A stretch of 64,000 nucleotides of DNA. Source: Copromyces sp. CBS 386.78 (Eukaryota > Ascomycota > Sordariomycetes > Sordariales > Sordariaceae). This document shows positions 39,804-54,559 of this stretch, in pieces. Every line of letters starts with the position of its first letter. The stretch's first letter is position 1. The translations under genes and the position numbers were made by a program. The DNA is taken from contig MU839111.1 of NCBI GenBank assembly GCA_030685235.1, positions 310,001 to 374,000 of the forward strand, read 5' to 3'. Under the pieces are notes generated by a model. It saw only the letters and a list, made by a program, of their open reading frames with translations. It was not told the origin of the DNA and did not search any database.

Positions 39804-42122
39804 ATGTCTTCCAGGCCGCCGGATTCGTACGCGAGGCGGCCCTCCGCTTTAAGCGACCGCCGACCATCGGCAGACACCCATCAGCGTCGGGATAGCCATC
39901 ACCGTGATCCTTACAGAGAAGAACGAAGAGAAGAACGGTATTCCGAAAGGCCTAGTTCCAGTCATGCAAGTTCTCTGCCCAACAGGCCACCAAACAATCG
40001 GAATGATAGTCATCACCGGGATCGTGAACGGGATCGTGGCTTGCCTAATGCACCTGCGAGAGGCCTGACAGACACACAAACTGCATCGACCGGCGAACGT
40101 GCTCGACCAGACCATGGACCGAACCCCCGTAAGCTATCCACAGTCTCTCCAGATCACATTAAAAGAACAAACGAATACTGACTTCGATTGCAGCGGCCAC
40201 TGCCTCATCTCCTACAAGCAATTCCAGGAGTGCCTCAGACGTAGAGATAACAAGATGTCTTAGGGCACTGTGCGACTCTCTTATCAGTTTTACTGCGCAC
40301 AAAAATGACCTTGCCCAGGCTGAAAAGGGCCTCGCAAAGCGGCAAGCCGACTACAACAAATCCCTGGGCAAGCTAGCAGACTTCCCTTCAGTACCAGAAC
40401 TTCAAAAGAAGTTCTTGGATGGCGCCATCAAGGAACGCGATGAATACAAGCATAGGGTGCGCGCTGCTGAAGATGGTATCAAAAAGGCAAGAGAAGGTTT
40501 TCTCTCCTGTTTACTGCAGCTGATGAAGTCTGGTAACTTGCCAGCTGCGTTATTACCTCCGGCTTCTACAAGCTCGAAGGAGTACGACGACAAAATCGCC
40601 GAACTGGAGCAAGCTTTATCAAGCCATAAGACCGACACACAAGTCAGCATCCACAGAGTGGAAGATCTTTACGACGGTCTCAAATCTAAGAGGCTTCTGG
40701 ACCAACAAGACATGGAATCTCGATTTAAGGATCTCGAGGACAAATTTGCCAAACAGCAGCGAGAGTATGAAACCAGAATCGCGAAGCAACAAGAAGAGTT
40801 CACGAAGCAACTCAAAACAGAACTGGCTAAGCAGCGGCAAGATTTTGAACAAAAACTTGCGAAGCAAAGCAAAGGAATCCCGAAACAAAGCACGAACCTC
40901 GAAGAACAAATCAACAAGACGCAGGCAGACTTGAAGAAGTTTAAGGAAGCCCAAGAGCAGGAACTGAAGACACAGCTAGCCGAACAACAAAAGAAGTACG
41001 AGACGCAACTTGAGCAACAGCTCGAGCAGCAACGCGCTACAGCACAAGATGCTTCAAAACAAAGTTCCGCTACCGAGGTAGCGTCTCTACGGCAGGAGCT
41101 GGCCGACCTACACACCCGTCTGGGAACCAGAGAACAAGAACTCAACCAGATGCGAGCCCAGATTACGGAGTTCCAGTCTAGAGAACAAGAACTCAACCAG
41201 ATCCGAGCTGAAGTTGCGGAATTCCAGCAAAAGATGGCGAAGCAAGAAGAGACACTAGAGAACATCGATTTCGTAGCGCTGGATGAGGCAGCCGAGATAG
41301 TGTCGTTCGGATTCCCGGCGCTCAAAGACCGCGTTACAGATCTGGAGACCAAGACACCGCTGGACGTCTTGGGACTTACCAAACAAGTTGCAGACCTGGG
41401 GATGAAAGAGACAAATGTTTCCGGACTTAGGCAACAGGTTGCGAACCTGGATACGAAAGTGACGCAAGTTTCAGCGGCCCAAAAGGACTCTAACAAGAAA
41501 CTGGAGGATTTCCAAAACAAGTTCGCTGTTACCTTTGGGCAACTGGTTGATGCTGAGCGTGACAGAATAAACAAGCTCACACATGAAGTAAACAACCTTA
41601 AGCTGAGGCCGACAGCTGGAACGCCAACTCCTCCGGCTGGAGCCAGCACAGCAAATATCGAACCTCTCCGTGCCGAGTTCAAACTAGCCAAGGCAGAGCA
41701 GCAAGCAACGATTGAAGAGATACAAAAGCAGACAGCGGCGCTGGACTTTGCAATCAACAATCTCAGCCAGCGCTTCAACAACATCACTACCAAGCACGTG
41801 GCGGACATGTTGCTCCAGCAGCTGATTCCAGAAACGGAAAAGTGGAAGATAGGCCAAGAGGATCTCCATAGGGAACTTGACACACTCAAACTCAGCGTCA
41901 GTACCTTGGAGGCCAAGACTGCAGCGTTCAGTGTCGAGCTTGAGGCTCAGCCAGGAATGAAACGGCGCCGAACTGATCTGGACGGGGTGAATCTTGAGCG
42001 TCCCGCTTCAAGTACTGGTGTAAGTTTACGTTATGAGTCGAACCGTCTGCTGAGATAAGAGTAATATCACTAAGACTAACTCGGAAAAATGATTATAGCA
42101 GTCAAATAATGTTGCATCCTAG
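39804..42122 (+). CDS. Long coiled-coil protein, three exons
   Basis: Model join(39804..40128,40194..42019,42099..42122), 724 residues, with all junctions in frame. Exon 1 (MSSRPPDSYARRPSALSDRR) is basic and R/S/H/D-rich, probably disordered. After a 65-nt intron, residues ~130-640 are heptad-rich coiled coil dominated by K/Q/E (repeats of K-Q-x-x-E-F-x-K-Q-L and two near copies of R-E-Q-E-L-N-Q-M/I-R-A). A second part has repeated V-x-D-L-x-x-K-T / Q-V-A-N-L-x-x-K-V blocks. A basic K-R-R-R near the end could be nuclear localisation. The last exon is 24 nt (QSNNVAS), preceded by a GACTAAC branch site and ATTATAG acceptor. No named family is recognised; a structural or scaffold role is inferred. 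Confidence 0.82.
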
Positions 42123-43905
42123 CCTGACTGGCATTATTGTTCTCGGTTGTGAGAAAACTTGTACAAAAAACGAAGTACGACCAAAGGTCAGATAAACCTG
42201 TATAAGCTAAGAGGCGCCGCGTTTTAAGTGGTTGCTATACCACTTGTGGCTAGGTCGAAGATCACTCTAGGTTGGCAAACCGGGAGACTGAAAAACTGCT
42301 TCAAGCCACTTGGAACTATGAAAGTCAAAATTCCTGTTTTCCAGTCTGATCACTGGAAACCAAGAAAAGAAAAAGGGCAGGCGTAACAACAACACTTTCA
42401 AAGTGCAATGATACTTACAGTATCTGCGACTTTGTAGGCGGACTGGCAATGATACTATGTGTTGAGACATAGTGGAATGCAAGTTACGTAAGCAAGGGTT
42501 ATAGAAATCAACTATCACCGATGTTAATAAGAGGTGCGTGAAGGTGGTATACGATTCTAGATATTGGGCATGGGTGTAGAGATAGACATTCTTACAAAGA
42601 GGCAAGAAAACAAACGTTACAGTTGGAAATATCAAGGATGATTATCATCTTTATTCTTCGAAGATTTGGTCGCCCCTTTTCCTATGAAAGCGCCATGTCC
42701 TCCGGACATCTCGTAACGTCGACATAAGCTTCAAGCTGTGGTTCCAAACATGGAAGTCTTGGCATCACAAACGGTGCAATTGACCCCCTTGTCGCGGATC
42801 TTCTCGAGCTGAGTGTTTGGGGGTGAGGATCTCCCGGGTGTCACACCTTTTAGTTCCAAGTGCCGCGCCGGCCGGGTTGAGCCTGCAGTCACAGGGCTTG
42901 GGGCGACAGGGCAATCACGGCATCAGCGGCCGGTGTGGAGCTTTTTGGACTGAGCTTGTTCCATGTCGTCCGCTCGGGCTCCCGTCGTGCTGCTGTAGCC
43001 CTGTGCGGCGGCGCGGCGCTAGGCACTCCGACACCAGCATCATTATCGCGGGTAGATCTTGAAGATTTGAGGTTGGGAATGTTGTGTCAAAGACGAACAA
43101 ATGGAAGATAGTAGGCTGATATAAAAACTGTGCCGAAAAGAGAAGAGCTGGACGAGCTCATGCCCGTATCACCTATCACAGGGCGCGGGGTTGAAACGTG
43201 CCCTGGAAGCTCAGTGGAAGCTGTTTCCCGTCGTAAACAAAGTTCCGTAGCTTTTGTAGCTATTCGCGTTAGTGCACCCCGACTAAACATTCAGGTCCCA
43301 GGAACACATAAGATCTGCCCGCCTGACACCAGATCAACGGAACTTATGACTTCCTGTTAAGTCAAATCATCTGAGAATCGGGATAAATTGTTTTAGCTAT
43401 GTACACACAGGAACTTCGCTGCCCCTGGCTGTACGCAAGCTCCTCGTCTGCGGAGCTACATGTTCGGGCAGGACAAGCAAACCTGTGAAGCGGAGGCAGA
43501 AGTAGAGGCGGGGCTCTCCAAAGATGCCCGACAAAAAATACGGACCTCCATATCTGTAGGTAGAAATAATCATACCTCTACATAAACTCGCATCATCATA
43601 CCTCTTAATTTTTTTTTCATTCATAAATTGCTTTCCGTTCCAACGTCCAAGCTGTTCTCCAGTCTCCATCTCTGTTGCATTTTCCTTGGACCAGGAAGCA
43701 CAACAGTCTTTCCTCTTCTTCCTTGGCCCTGTGGCCTGTGTCTCAGTGACAAAAACACAAGCCGGTGAGTCTTCTCTTGTATATGCCGCTTAGTATTAGG
43801 GTGTGGTCCACTCGTCAAGCGCGATGCCCCTGCCGCACAGTGCAGTACCCAGCTGAAGCGACTCCCCCGTAGGGCTGCGCCTACAGCTGCATATATCACA
43901 GGTAC
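42123..43905. other. Intergenic region, no gene seen
   Basis: Region between the coiled-coil gene and the AT-rich block, with unsupported short frames on both strands. GC content is normal until about 43900, then drops abruptly. A few A/T steps around 43550-43620 (A/T-rich with poly-T) precede the boundary. Confidence 0.4.
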
Positions 43906-44789
43906 ATCCAATATAATATTATAAATAGTTAAACGCATATAAAGCAACCATATACAAACATCTTCGTAAAATATAAATTATATATAAACTAAATATTTTC
44001 AAACTTTTAAAATAATATTTTACTAGAGTTTAAATATAAAATAAAAAGTAATAACGATATTAACCGACCTTCAAAATAAAATATTAAATTAAAAATATAA
44101 AGTAAATAAACGATCTCTTCTACGAAATAAAGGTACTTAACCCGCTAGCGACCAATAAAATTTCAATTCTTCTCTTCTTCTAATAATAATACTAACTATA
44201 TTAACCGTTAATATAACAAACTAATTAAGAATAAATATTACAAAATTTATACAAAATTTCCTATTATTTATTTACTATACAATCTTCCTACAAAATTTTA
44301 AATATTTTATTCTTTTCGTACGAAATTTACGCAAAATTTCTTCTTTCGCACAAAATTTACGCGGGGTTTTTTTTATTTTATTTTAAACTTAAATTAATAT
44401 CCTTTTTATAGAACCTTATAAAAAATATATAATATTCAAAACGCGTCTTAACGGCTTACCGCCTATTATTATTTATACATAGCGCCTTCCTATAAGTATA
44501 AATTCGCCTTTAAATAAATTATTCAAAAACGTTTAATAACTATTAATTTTAATTTTATTTAAAGTAAAGAGGTAGAATCTACAAAAATTTTCTTTAGCGA
44601 ACGCTTTTACCGTTTCTAAGAAGCGCCGAACGAACTTTACCTTTACATAAGCGTTTTTAAAAATAGAAATACATTACAACATTATTATATAACTTATTAC
44701 AATATTACATTAAATATTATAAAGGGCGAAAAAATAAAGGAATATACTAGCGGACGCCCCAACGCATAGAAGACTAAAATTATTATTAC

Positions 44790-44945
44790 CCTTTTACAAC
44801 GGGTTATTAAAAGGTTGCTAAAAAATTATTTAACGGTTACTAAAGGGTTTCTTAATAATTACTGAAGGGTTTTCGGGAAATTATTAAATAATTTCCAAAG
44901 GGTTAAAAAAAACTTTAAAACCGCTTAATAAAGGGTTAATAACCG
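44790..44945 (+). repeat. AAAGGGTT minisatellite cluster 1
   Basis: Several AAAGGGTT / AAAAGGTT / GAAGGGTTTTC motifs are spaced ~12-25 bp apart. Similar clusters occur at 46020-46150 (same orientation), 47757-47802 (opposite) and 52120-52175 (same). Such arrays may be the terminal or subterminal repeats of the element that was hit by RIP. Confidence 0.5.
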
Positions 44946-46019
44946 CTAATAAAATCCGTATCTTCGTAAGTTAGTACTATAGCTTCGAACCGTTTTTTAA
45001 TACAACGGCTAACGCCTTTAGCGGGTTCCACAATTAATTTAAATAAATTAATAAAGAGGCTACTTCGCCGGCTAAGAAAAAAGTAACTAAAAAAGCGGAA
45101 CGCACAGCCGCCTAATAAACCGCCGTTACAAAAAGTAAATTTAAATTAACTTCGCTTTAAAGGATTATAAATTTTAAAGAAATAAACTTTTAATACTATA
45201 TTAATAGCGAAATAGAAATTTAATAAAAGGCTAAAGAGGCCCATCGTAAAATAGCGTTAAATAATATTTAAACGGACGAAAATAATATTATTATTAATAT
45301 TATAAAATATATAAAATATAATATCGTAATAAAATAGCCCTTACACTAGGATATAAAGGGTTATTTAGTAGCAGTGGTTAAAAAATAATATAAAACGTTA
45401 AAAAACAATAAAGTATTTCAAAACGATAACCTATAACTTCTATTTAAGGATAGCAAATTCTACTATAATTATAAGGGTACTAACTATAAATTCTTAACCC
45501 CTTATTAACCGGTAAATAACTACGAATTAACCCTTAACTTTTACATCTTTTAAACAATATTTATAATTATAACGACGCTAAATATTACTAAATTACAATT
45601 ATATTTAACTTTATTAAAATTACTATTTTAACCATTAATTTCGTCGGTCGGAAACTATACTAAACCAACGATTAGGATATAATTATTATATACCCTAAGG
45701 CTATATTATCTAAAAATAATTTAAAGATATAAATTAACTCGCATTACATTATACATTCCATAGAATTCCAATACCCGGATAAATCTTCAGCCTTTACCAC
45801 TAAAAAAGCCAATAAAGGAAAGGGTATCAATAAGTTTAGAAAAAAGTCTAGCAATAAGCCCAGTAAGAAATCTAATAAAGAGTCTACCCTGAAACTTATT
45901 TAAAAGCCTATTTAAAAGCTTATTAAGAAATCTACTAAAGAGACGTCTTAAGGTGCTAGTATTTCCCCTAAGTAATCTTTCGTATAAGTTACCGTATTAT
46001 TAGTATTGCGTTTTTTTCC

Positions 46020-46150
46020 TAATTAGCAATAAATTTTTAAGGGTTTAATAAGTTATTTTTAAAGGGTTTCCAAAGGGTTTCCGAAGAATTTCCGAAAGGT
46101 TTTTAAAGGGTTAATAGGTAATTAATAAATAGTTAATAAATAGTTGCCAA
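46020..46150 (+). repeat. AAAGGGTTT minisatellite cluster 2
   Basis: AAAGGGTTTCCAAAGGGTTT and neighbouring variants, at least six units within ~110 bp. It ends near the start of the almost G/C-free stretch. Confidence 0.55.
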
Positions 46151-46314
46151 TAAATTTATAATATACTATAAAAAAGTTATTAAATAATTTCATAAAGGTT
46201 AGGTTTATTTTTATAGAAGGGTATATTAATATATTAATAATATCTTTATATAAATTAAATATTTCCCTTCCCTACTTTTATAACTTCTTATAGTATTTTT
46301 ATTTTTCTAAATTA

Positions 46315-46818
46315 ATTAAAATATAAATTTTTTTTCTTTTTCCTTAATATTAAATTAAATTAAATATAATTTTTTTTCGAAAATAAAATATATATTTTAA
46401 TAATATTTTAAATTAACGTTAATTATATATTTATTTATATATATTTCGATTATAAGTTAATATTCTAAATAATTTTAACCTAATTTAAATATCGTATATA
46501 TATAGGTTTAATTTACCCTTAATAACCGTTTATCCCCTTCTAAAATATTATACGTACTTTTTAAATTAATTTAATTTTTTTTTTTTTTTTTATTAATTTA
46601 AAATTAAATATTTTTTTAAAAATAAAATATATATTGTAATAAAATTTTAAATTAATATCAATTATATATTTATTTTTATATATTTTAGTTCTAGGTTAAT
46701 ATTTTAAACATTTTTAATATAATTTAAATATTATATATATATAAGTTTAACTTACCTTTAATAATACCCTACTAACTACTTAATAACCCCTTATCCAATT
46801 CTAAAAATATTATACGTA
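46315..46818 (+). repeat. Direct tandem duplication of a ~245-258 bp AT-rich unit
   Basis: Copy 1 is about 46315-46557 and copy 2 about 46560-46818. Both have a poly-T tract, AAAATAAAATATATATT, AATTATATATTTATTT, a GTTAATATT block, TATATATATA(G/A)GTTTAA, (T)TACCCTTAATAA/(T)TACCTTTAATAA, CCCCTT and ATTATACGTA, in the same order. The copies differ by many C/T and G/A changes and small indels, as expected after RIP of a duplication. Confidence 0.72.
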
Positions 46819-47756
46819 TATCCTCAATTTGAGATTACTAAAATATAAGTTATATTCGTTTACAATTATATAAATAATATTATTTAAAAAAATGATATTT
46901 TTTAGATTTGAAAACGTATATTTTTTTTAATTTGTTTTATTAATATATTAATAATTATACTATTTAATAAGAAATAAAAATAAATTTAATAAATTAGAAT
47001 TATTAATGTATTCGTATAATATCTTAATAAAATTTAATAAATAAGTAAATGTATAATTAAGATAATTACTGAATTTTTAATTAATTTAATTAATAATTTA
47101 TATATATATTAAATATTTAATATTTTAAGAGATTAAAATTAGATTAAAATTAAAGGAACAAAAAAATATATTTAATATTTAATTTTAATTTTTATATATT
47201 TATTTAGAATCTATTAAGTAAAATAATAGTTGTATTATAGTAAAGAGAGATATAAATATATATAAATATATATTTTAAATTATATAGTATTTTAATTAGT
47301 AAATAAAATATATAGTAGATAATAATAAGAATTTTATAATATGTATAAATTATAGCGTTGTATTTTATATTATATATAAAAGTAATTAAATAAAGTTTTT
47401 TTTTTTTTAGTGAAAAAAAATACAAATAAAAAATGGAAAATATTTTAATATATATAATATATATATTATAGTATTATAGATTGTAAACAAGAATAAAGAA
47501 TAATAATATATTTTTTCAATTTATTTAAAGATAAAAATTAATAAATAATAAAGCTATTATAAATATATTTTTTATAATTTATTATTATATAAATAATTAA
47601 TTAATTTAAATACTTTATTTTATTATAAAGTAAATATAAAGACGTATAATAATATTAAATATTAAATATAATATAATGTATATATTATTTATTATATATA
47701 CTACTGTTATAAATATGTTATTAAAGTTTAATTATTGAGTACTTGAGAATTATTAT

Positions 47757-47802
47757 AACCCTTTACAAATATTTTATTAACCCTTTATAAACCCTTTACG
47801 AA
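47757..47802 (-). repeat. Minisatellite cluster 3, inverted orientation
   Basis: AACCCTTTACAAAT, AACCCTTTATAA and ACCCTTTACGAAC in a row, the reverse complement of the cluster-4 motifs (TTCGTAAAGGGTT). Together with 52120-52175 it brackets ~4.4 kb in inverted orientation. Confidence 0.5.
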
Positions 47803-50800
47803 CTATAAGATAAATATATAGTACGTTACATCTTATATATTACAATAATCGTTATCTTTATTACATTTAAATATAGGAAACTTCGAATAATTATCCTATC
47901 AGCTAAAATCCTTCCTTTTATATATTTTAAAATCCTCTTATTACTATTATACCGTACGCTAGATTAACTACCTATATATATTGATTTCCTTTTATTACTT
48001 TTATTACTTATTATTATACTAACGAATATTTTAGCTTAACTACCGGATTTATACGGCGCCCGACCAGCGTCCTAAAATTTACCCGGTATAAGTTATATAA
48101 ATAAATAAAACATTATTCAGGCTTTATTCACCCATTAATTTACCCTTAGGAATAGAAAGTTTATAATAGATAGAATAACCGTATTATTATTCTTTACAAC
48201 GAAGTTTACTATTGCTTTCCGGCCTTTAATAGTACTACTATTATCGCTTGCAATATAAATAAGCGCTTTATTAATACTCGACAATTACGTTATTACTTTA
48301 AAATATACTATAATTAAAATTAGCTAATTAATTCGCTTTATAATAATATACTTAATATATTTATAATTTTAAAAGGAAAATATATATAGGCTTTACCCCT
48401 ACTTTTAATATATTTTAATTATTATTATATAGGATACTATAATTATTTTCCCTAAATTATCCTTACTAACCGGGAATATACCGAATAAAGGGTTCGTATT
48501 TTACGTAAATAGTTAAAAGAATATCCATTAATAATTGAATTCGCAAATAGTACAAATATAAGGGTAAAATTCTACCGCTTAATATTACTAAAATAATATA
48601 ATTATATAAAAGATATATACGAATTATATAATTAATTTATTAATACGAATAATCGTTAATATTATATATATAAGCTACAGATATAATTTCCGTTCGACCT
48701 TAGTAAATTTAGATTAATTTAGATTTAGATTTAGAAAATAATATTTAAAAATTTAATAATAAAGATTCTAAACTCTTTTTCGGACGTCCGAATAAATTGT
48801 CAAAATTCCAATCGGGTTCGAACTCTAAAGAAGATAGCTTATTATCGCTAATTTATATACTCTAAATTCTTACTTCCCTAACGTCTTATTTACTACTAAT
48901 CTTCGTTTTTCTAACTCTATAATAATATTTTATATATAACGGATAAAGGTAATAATAGAGCGCCGCTATTTTTAAATAAACTTCGACCCGTATATAGCAT
49001 AATACTTAGGATAGGATCCGAAAATAACGGATACCTAGGCAAATAATATACCAATACTATAGAAATTACCTAAAACGAATAAGGTACTTTAAAAACGATA
49101 GTAAATAATATACTTAAATTCGTTATAAACGCGCGTAGAGAATAAAACGGACTTGAAATATTAATAATTAATTCGTTTATACTTCGTAAAAGTATATACA
49201 AAGAAAGAAATAAATTCAAAGAATTATAAACTAACCTATCTCTTCCATTACTAATAAAAAGGAATATAATAAATTAATACCCTAATAAATTTATAAAATA
49301 ATTATATTTAATTAATATAAAATTTACTAGTCCGTAATAAAATAAAAAGTAAACGTTCTTATTTTCGAAAAATACGATTTATATAAACAATATCGGCGCA
49401 AAGGTCTTAAACCCTTCTTTCTTCTTTTTTATAAATAATAGTATTAATATATTTTAAATTGTCCTCATAAAAAGGATTTCCTCTCTAAAAATTATCGCGT
49501 TATTCACTTCTAGTCTCGTTAATTCTATAATTAAGTTAATAATAATAATAGTAAGTAAATAAGTAAGCGAGTAAGAATATACAATAAAGAAAGGAGTAAT
49601 ACAAGTATAAATAAGTAATAGCGGACGTAGATTGCCGAAATAATATATATTTTCCCGGGCTTATTTCTCCCTTTTTTTAAAAATAACACATTATTAATAT
49701 AATATTTATAAAACGCAAATAAAATCCTAATATACTCTGCTTAGTATCCTCCGTAACCTTCTTAAAAATCCGATAAATATTATATTAAAATCTTATTTTT
49801 AATTTATTAATACTATTTTTATATTATAATTATATTAAATTTAAACTAGCTTTATTATAAACTTTTCCCGTCTTAAAATAAACCTAAATTTATCCTATTA
49901 AAAGACGAATATATACCTTTACCCGCGCCTTTACCCGTTTCTTCGGTAGAGGACTCTAATTATACAAAAAAAAATTCTATATCTTCAAAAACCGTTTCAT
50001 TTAACCTTTACTTACTAGCATCGTCGTTACCATAATTAATACAACTAGCTTAATTACTACCTTCACTATTATTAGCGAATATTAATTGGTTTTAAAATTA
50101 TATTTAAAATTCGAAATTCCTATTCTCTTTTCTCTAAAGCGTTAATACTTTTTCGAATTTCTTATTCTCGAATTCGAATAATCTTTCGCACTCTTTAACT
50201 TTCTCTTATTTATTTTTATCGTCTTTAGACATAATTTTTTCTTTATTTTTACGCCCTTTTTTACGCGGCGTAGGCAGGGCGTTAAATTAATCTTCTTCTA
50301 ATATAATTTCTATAGTGAAATATAAATACAATTTCTTATAAGTATTAAAGGGTAACTTAATTATATATTAAATAAATTTTATTAATAAATTATTAACATA
50401 TTATTTATATATTACAACGTGGAGAATTAAATAAATTATAAATATTAGAGAAATAAATAGTATTTTCCATTTAATTTATAGCCTAATACCGTTTTCGGAA
50501 AAGTATTCAGGCAAGTATATTAGAGGATCCTATTCTAATAATATAAATTAAGAGAGTAGGTAAATATAAATTACTTAATAGATTTCCCGTATTAGGCCTT
50601 ACATTAAGTTTACCGCAAATACAATTAAAATTATTTAATAAATTATCCGAATTTTCGGAATTAGAATTCGGGATAATAAAAAGGTTAATAAGGTCGGTAC
50701 TACTATTAATTATATCCGTTAAAATTACTAAACGCTCAATTCCTATATTAAAATTACTATTTTCCTTTTTAATAACCGGCGTTATATATAAAAGTAAATA

Positions 50801-52119
50801 AATAATTATTAATTTTTACAATATTACTTTCCTCTTATTACGGCCTAATTTACGTACTAGTAGGGCGGGTACAACCCTCCCAATATCGTTATCTATTAAT
50901 TATATCCAATTATATTTCTACTATTAATAATAATATTATCGTTTAAACTAAATATATCGAATACTATTTAAGCGAATATAGTAGCGGAAGTATAACCTTT
51001 CGTTAATATACTATCTATTTAATATAAAAATTAGTAAGCAAAGAATTTTAAAGAATAGAAAGTCGATATTTACGTAATAAAAATTATAAGTAAAATTATA
51101 TCTATCTTATAAGTTTAGGCAATTTTGTAACTAGCCTTTATAATTTAAGTATACACCAGAATACCCTATCGAACTTCCTAACTTATTTAGAAAATATTCT
51201 CGTTATACCCAATTGCCTAAACAATATCCCTCTTATATTTAGCCCAATTCTATACCCTATTTATAAACTTTTAATCTCCCATAACGTACGCTTATTATAA
51301 GGTTGATTAAAGGTTAGAAGGAAGTTAACCCGCTATTAATTAGTAATTATATAATTATTTATTTAATAATTTTTTAAAAATATTATCCTACTCGTTATAA
51401 TATAAAATATTAAAAAGAACATTAGCGTTTTACTAAATAATAGAATCCTTAGAAATACTTAAATTCGTTAGTAATTTAAAAAAGTATACTTTATATTTAA
51501 TAAATATATTATATAATTGCTATTTCTAATTTCGGTATTAGAAATTAGTATAGTACAAATAAATACCAAATATTATAACGAAATTAATAATATTTAAAGA
51601 AACGAAGCGGCGAATAAAATATATTACCGAATTACTACTAATTTATATTAAAAATAATTACCTTCCAACGAAAATTTTACTTATTCCCCTTTCTATAAAT
51701 ATAAAATTATTTTTATAAGATATTATACTTTTTTTTAAAAAGTAAAAATAATTTAACGAATACTTTATAATAGAGAATAAATTATCGACAATTAATATAA
51801 ATTCGGGTAAAGACATAGGCTAATACAGGTTAGCCAACGGGTTAATAAAATTTTAATCTAAAAATAATAAATATACTTAAATACAATATCCAACTTTTAA
51901 AAATATAAATAATTTCCAAAAACGGGTTACAGATATACTTAAATATTATATCTACTTCGAAATACTCTATTTACCGAAATTCTTTAAATTATTCCAGGAA
52001 AAAGCAAATAATAATTAGAGATTTACTATTCTAATAAAAATATTATATATATTAAATATTAATAAAGGTTAATAACTAATTAATAACGTATTTATAATTT
52101 TTTAGTAAAATATTAAGAA

Positions 52120-52175
52120 ATATTCGTAAAGGATTGGGAAAGGATTCGTAAAGGGTTAAGAAAAGGTTTATAAAA
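52120..52175 (+). repeat. Minisatellite cluster 4
   Basis: TTCGTAAAGGATT, GGGAAAGGATTCGTAAAGGG and GAAAAGGTTTATAA repeat here. It is the inverted partner of cluster 3; the 47.8-52.1 kb DNA between them may be a single mutated element. Confidence 0.45.
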
Positions 52176-54559
52176 AATTATTAATAATCGGGGTAAATAT
52201 ACCCAATCGGGACAATCTTATTCTCCTTTATACTATATTTCTAACCCCGCTTCGTTAAAATTATAAAGGAATTTAATTATATTAACCTTCTTAATTAACA
52301 TTACAACCCAATTACTATTAGCGAATTTAATAGCAAATTCGTTTAAAGAGGAAATATCTTAAACCTTATAAAAAATTTCTATTTCGGAATAAATATAGAA
52401 TTTAATTATAAACGTTAATATACCTCTTAAAATTAATAGTAACTAATATATTAAGAATAAAAATTAAATTATTAATTATAAAAATATATTTTAAAAGGTC
52501 CTTCTATATAATTATAATAATTTTATCGGGTATAGGAGGATTATAATTATATTAATTATAAATAAGAAGAATAATATATAGGACCCTTTATTAATTCTCG
52601 GAAGTTAGAATTTTAAAGCAGATAGAATATAAATTTAGAGTAATATATATTAATTCTAAATCAAAAAAATAGTTTAAACGTAAATAAAATAAAGGGTTAG
52701 TAAAATATTATATAGGGCTAATTAAATATAAATTAAGGGTAAAATAAAATAGTATTATAAGAGAGAAAATATTAGAGAAATATACCGTAATAATATTTTA
52801 TCGCTTTATTTTAGAGAATGTCCATATAAAAATTATTTATCTCTATATTATATTTAAAATTCGTAGTAATTAGTACGCTTCCGTTAAAGTAAGTACGTAG
52901 GGTAAGGCTAACCAAGTACTAAAATATATATATTTAGGTTATATTATTGTAAATAAAGATATATTTCAATTAATTAAGTTATATTTGCCATATAAACCTT
53001 TAATAAATATACCGAAGGGTATATATTATATAACTACCTTCTTTACAATTAGCCTAATATAAAAATAATTAGTAATTGAAAAATATAAGAGGGATAAATA
53101 AATTTACTAACTTCATTAAAGCTACTAATTAATATTTATATAAACTTTCGTATATTTATTATTTATATACTACCCTTTAGAAGTTTAGGTTTTACTAATT
53201 GCGAACTATCTGGACAAATTATATAATTAACTATTATTTCAGGTCCTTATCCTTTACTAAATTCTTAACTATAAGTTTTTTACGTATTTTACACTATAAA
53301 TAAAGAATTTAATTAACAGGGTATTAGGCTTCAATTACCTACTTAAGACGAGGATTAAAACGAGAGCACGTTTTTACACCAATATAGAATTTCCTAACTC
53401 ACAAAAACGGTACTATACTAAAAGCTGGTATTTTAACGTAGGGGTATTCTTTCTCTTTATAATACGAAGCCTAATACTATATAACCTATTTATAACCAGT
53501 TAATAAAAAACCGATAATTAGAAGTTAAAGATATAAAAAGATTTATTTAATTACATTATTTTTATACTTCTTTTTTATTATAATATTTAGTATAGTATAC
53601 ATACACTATACTTATATTATATATTATATCCTTTAAATAGTTCGGAAATTCGTAGTAATATAAAATTTAATTAATAATAAATTAATAATACATATTTCCG
53701 GGGCTAGGCGAAGAAAAGGCGTTAATCTTAAATGGGATATCCTATTTAAAAATAGGAGCGATTTCTTCGGCTAGCAATTTTATAACTTCGAAATTAAAAG
53801 AATAATAATTAAACGTTTATAGAGATTGTTCGAAATTAATTTCGTTTTCCGCCACTATTATATCGATCGCTTTTATATTATTAAAGTCGATTCTACTAAT
53901 ATTTAATTAGTATATACCCATAGGGGTATTCTAATTATTAGTAAATAACTCCGGGGGGATACTAATTAACTTATTTAAAAAGTAATTAATTAAATCGGAG
54001 TTAGGGTAAATAGAAAGAGGGGGTAATAAATATTACTTCTAATATTACTTATTATTTATAAAAATAAAGAAAAGAGAGATATTTTTAAATAAAAATAGAA
54101 AAATTACGTAGTAAAAAAATAAAGAAGAGTATTTATTACCTATAAGAGTGAGGAAAAGAGAAATATTTCTAAATGAAAATAAAAAAATTACGTATTAAGA
54201 AAATTAAAAAGAGGATACTTTTTATATTAACCCTACTTTAATTTATAATATACTAAATTTAATTCTAATAAAGTATTTGCATATACTTGAATAATACTTT
54301 TCGAATATTTGAATAATACTTTTCAAATATTTAAATAATACTTTTCGAATATTTAATTAATACTTCGTATAGTATTGTACATACTTTATAACATATTAAA
54401 ATAAATTTTCATTTAATAATAATTAAACTATTTTTATATATTATTTAATATTTAAATATTACCTTACTTAATATAATTATAATATTGATAAGTAATTCTT
54501 CGGACGTTAGTAAAAAGTTAATAACTATTTAATATCCTATTAATTATTAGCTACTTACT

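Noticed and set aside
40669..41916. 415-codon minus-strand frame in the coiled-coil gene
   Set aside because: Antisense shadow of K/Q/E-rich codons, rich in S/C/F/L as expected.
47204..47425. 73-codon K/Y/I-rich frame in the AT-rich island
   Set aside because: Random expectation in almost pure A/T DNA; no leader, splice or codon structure. It resembles mitochondrial composition but nothing else supports that.
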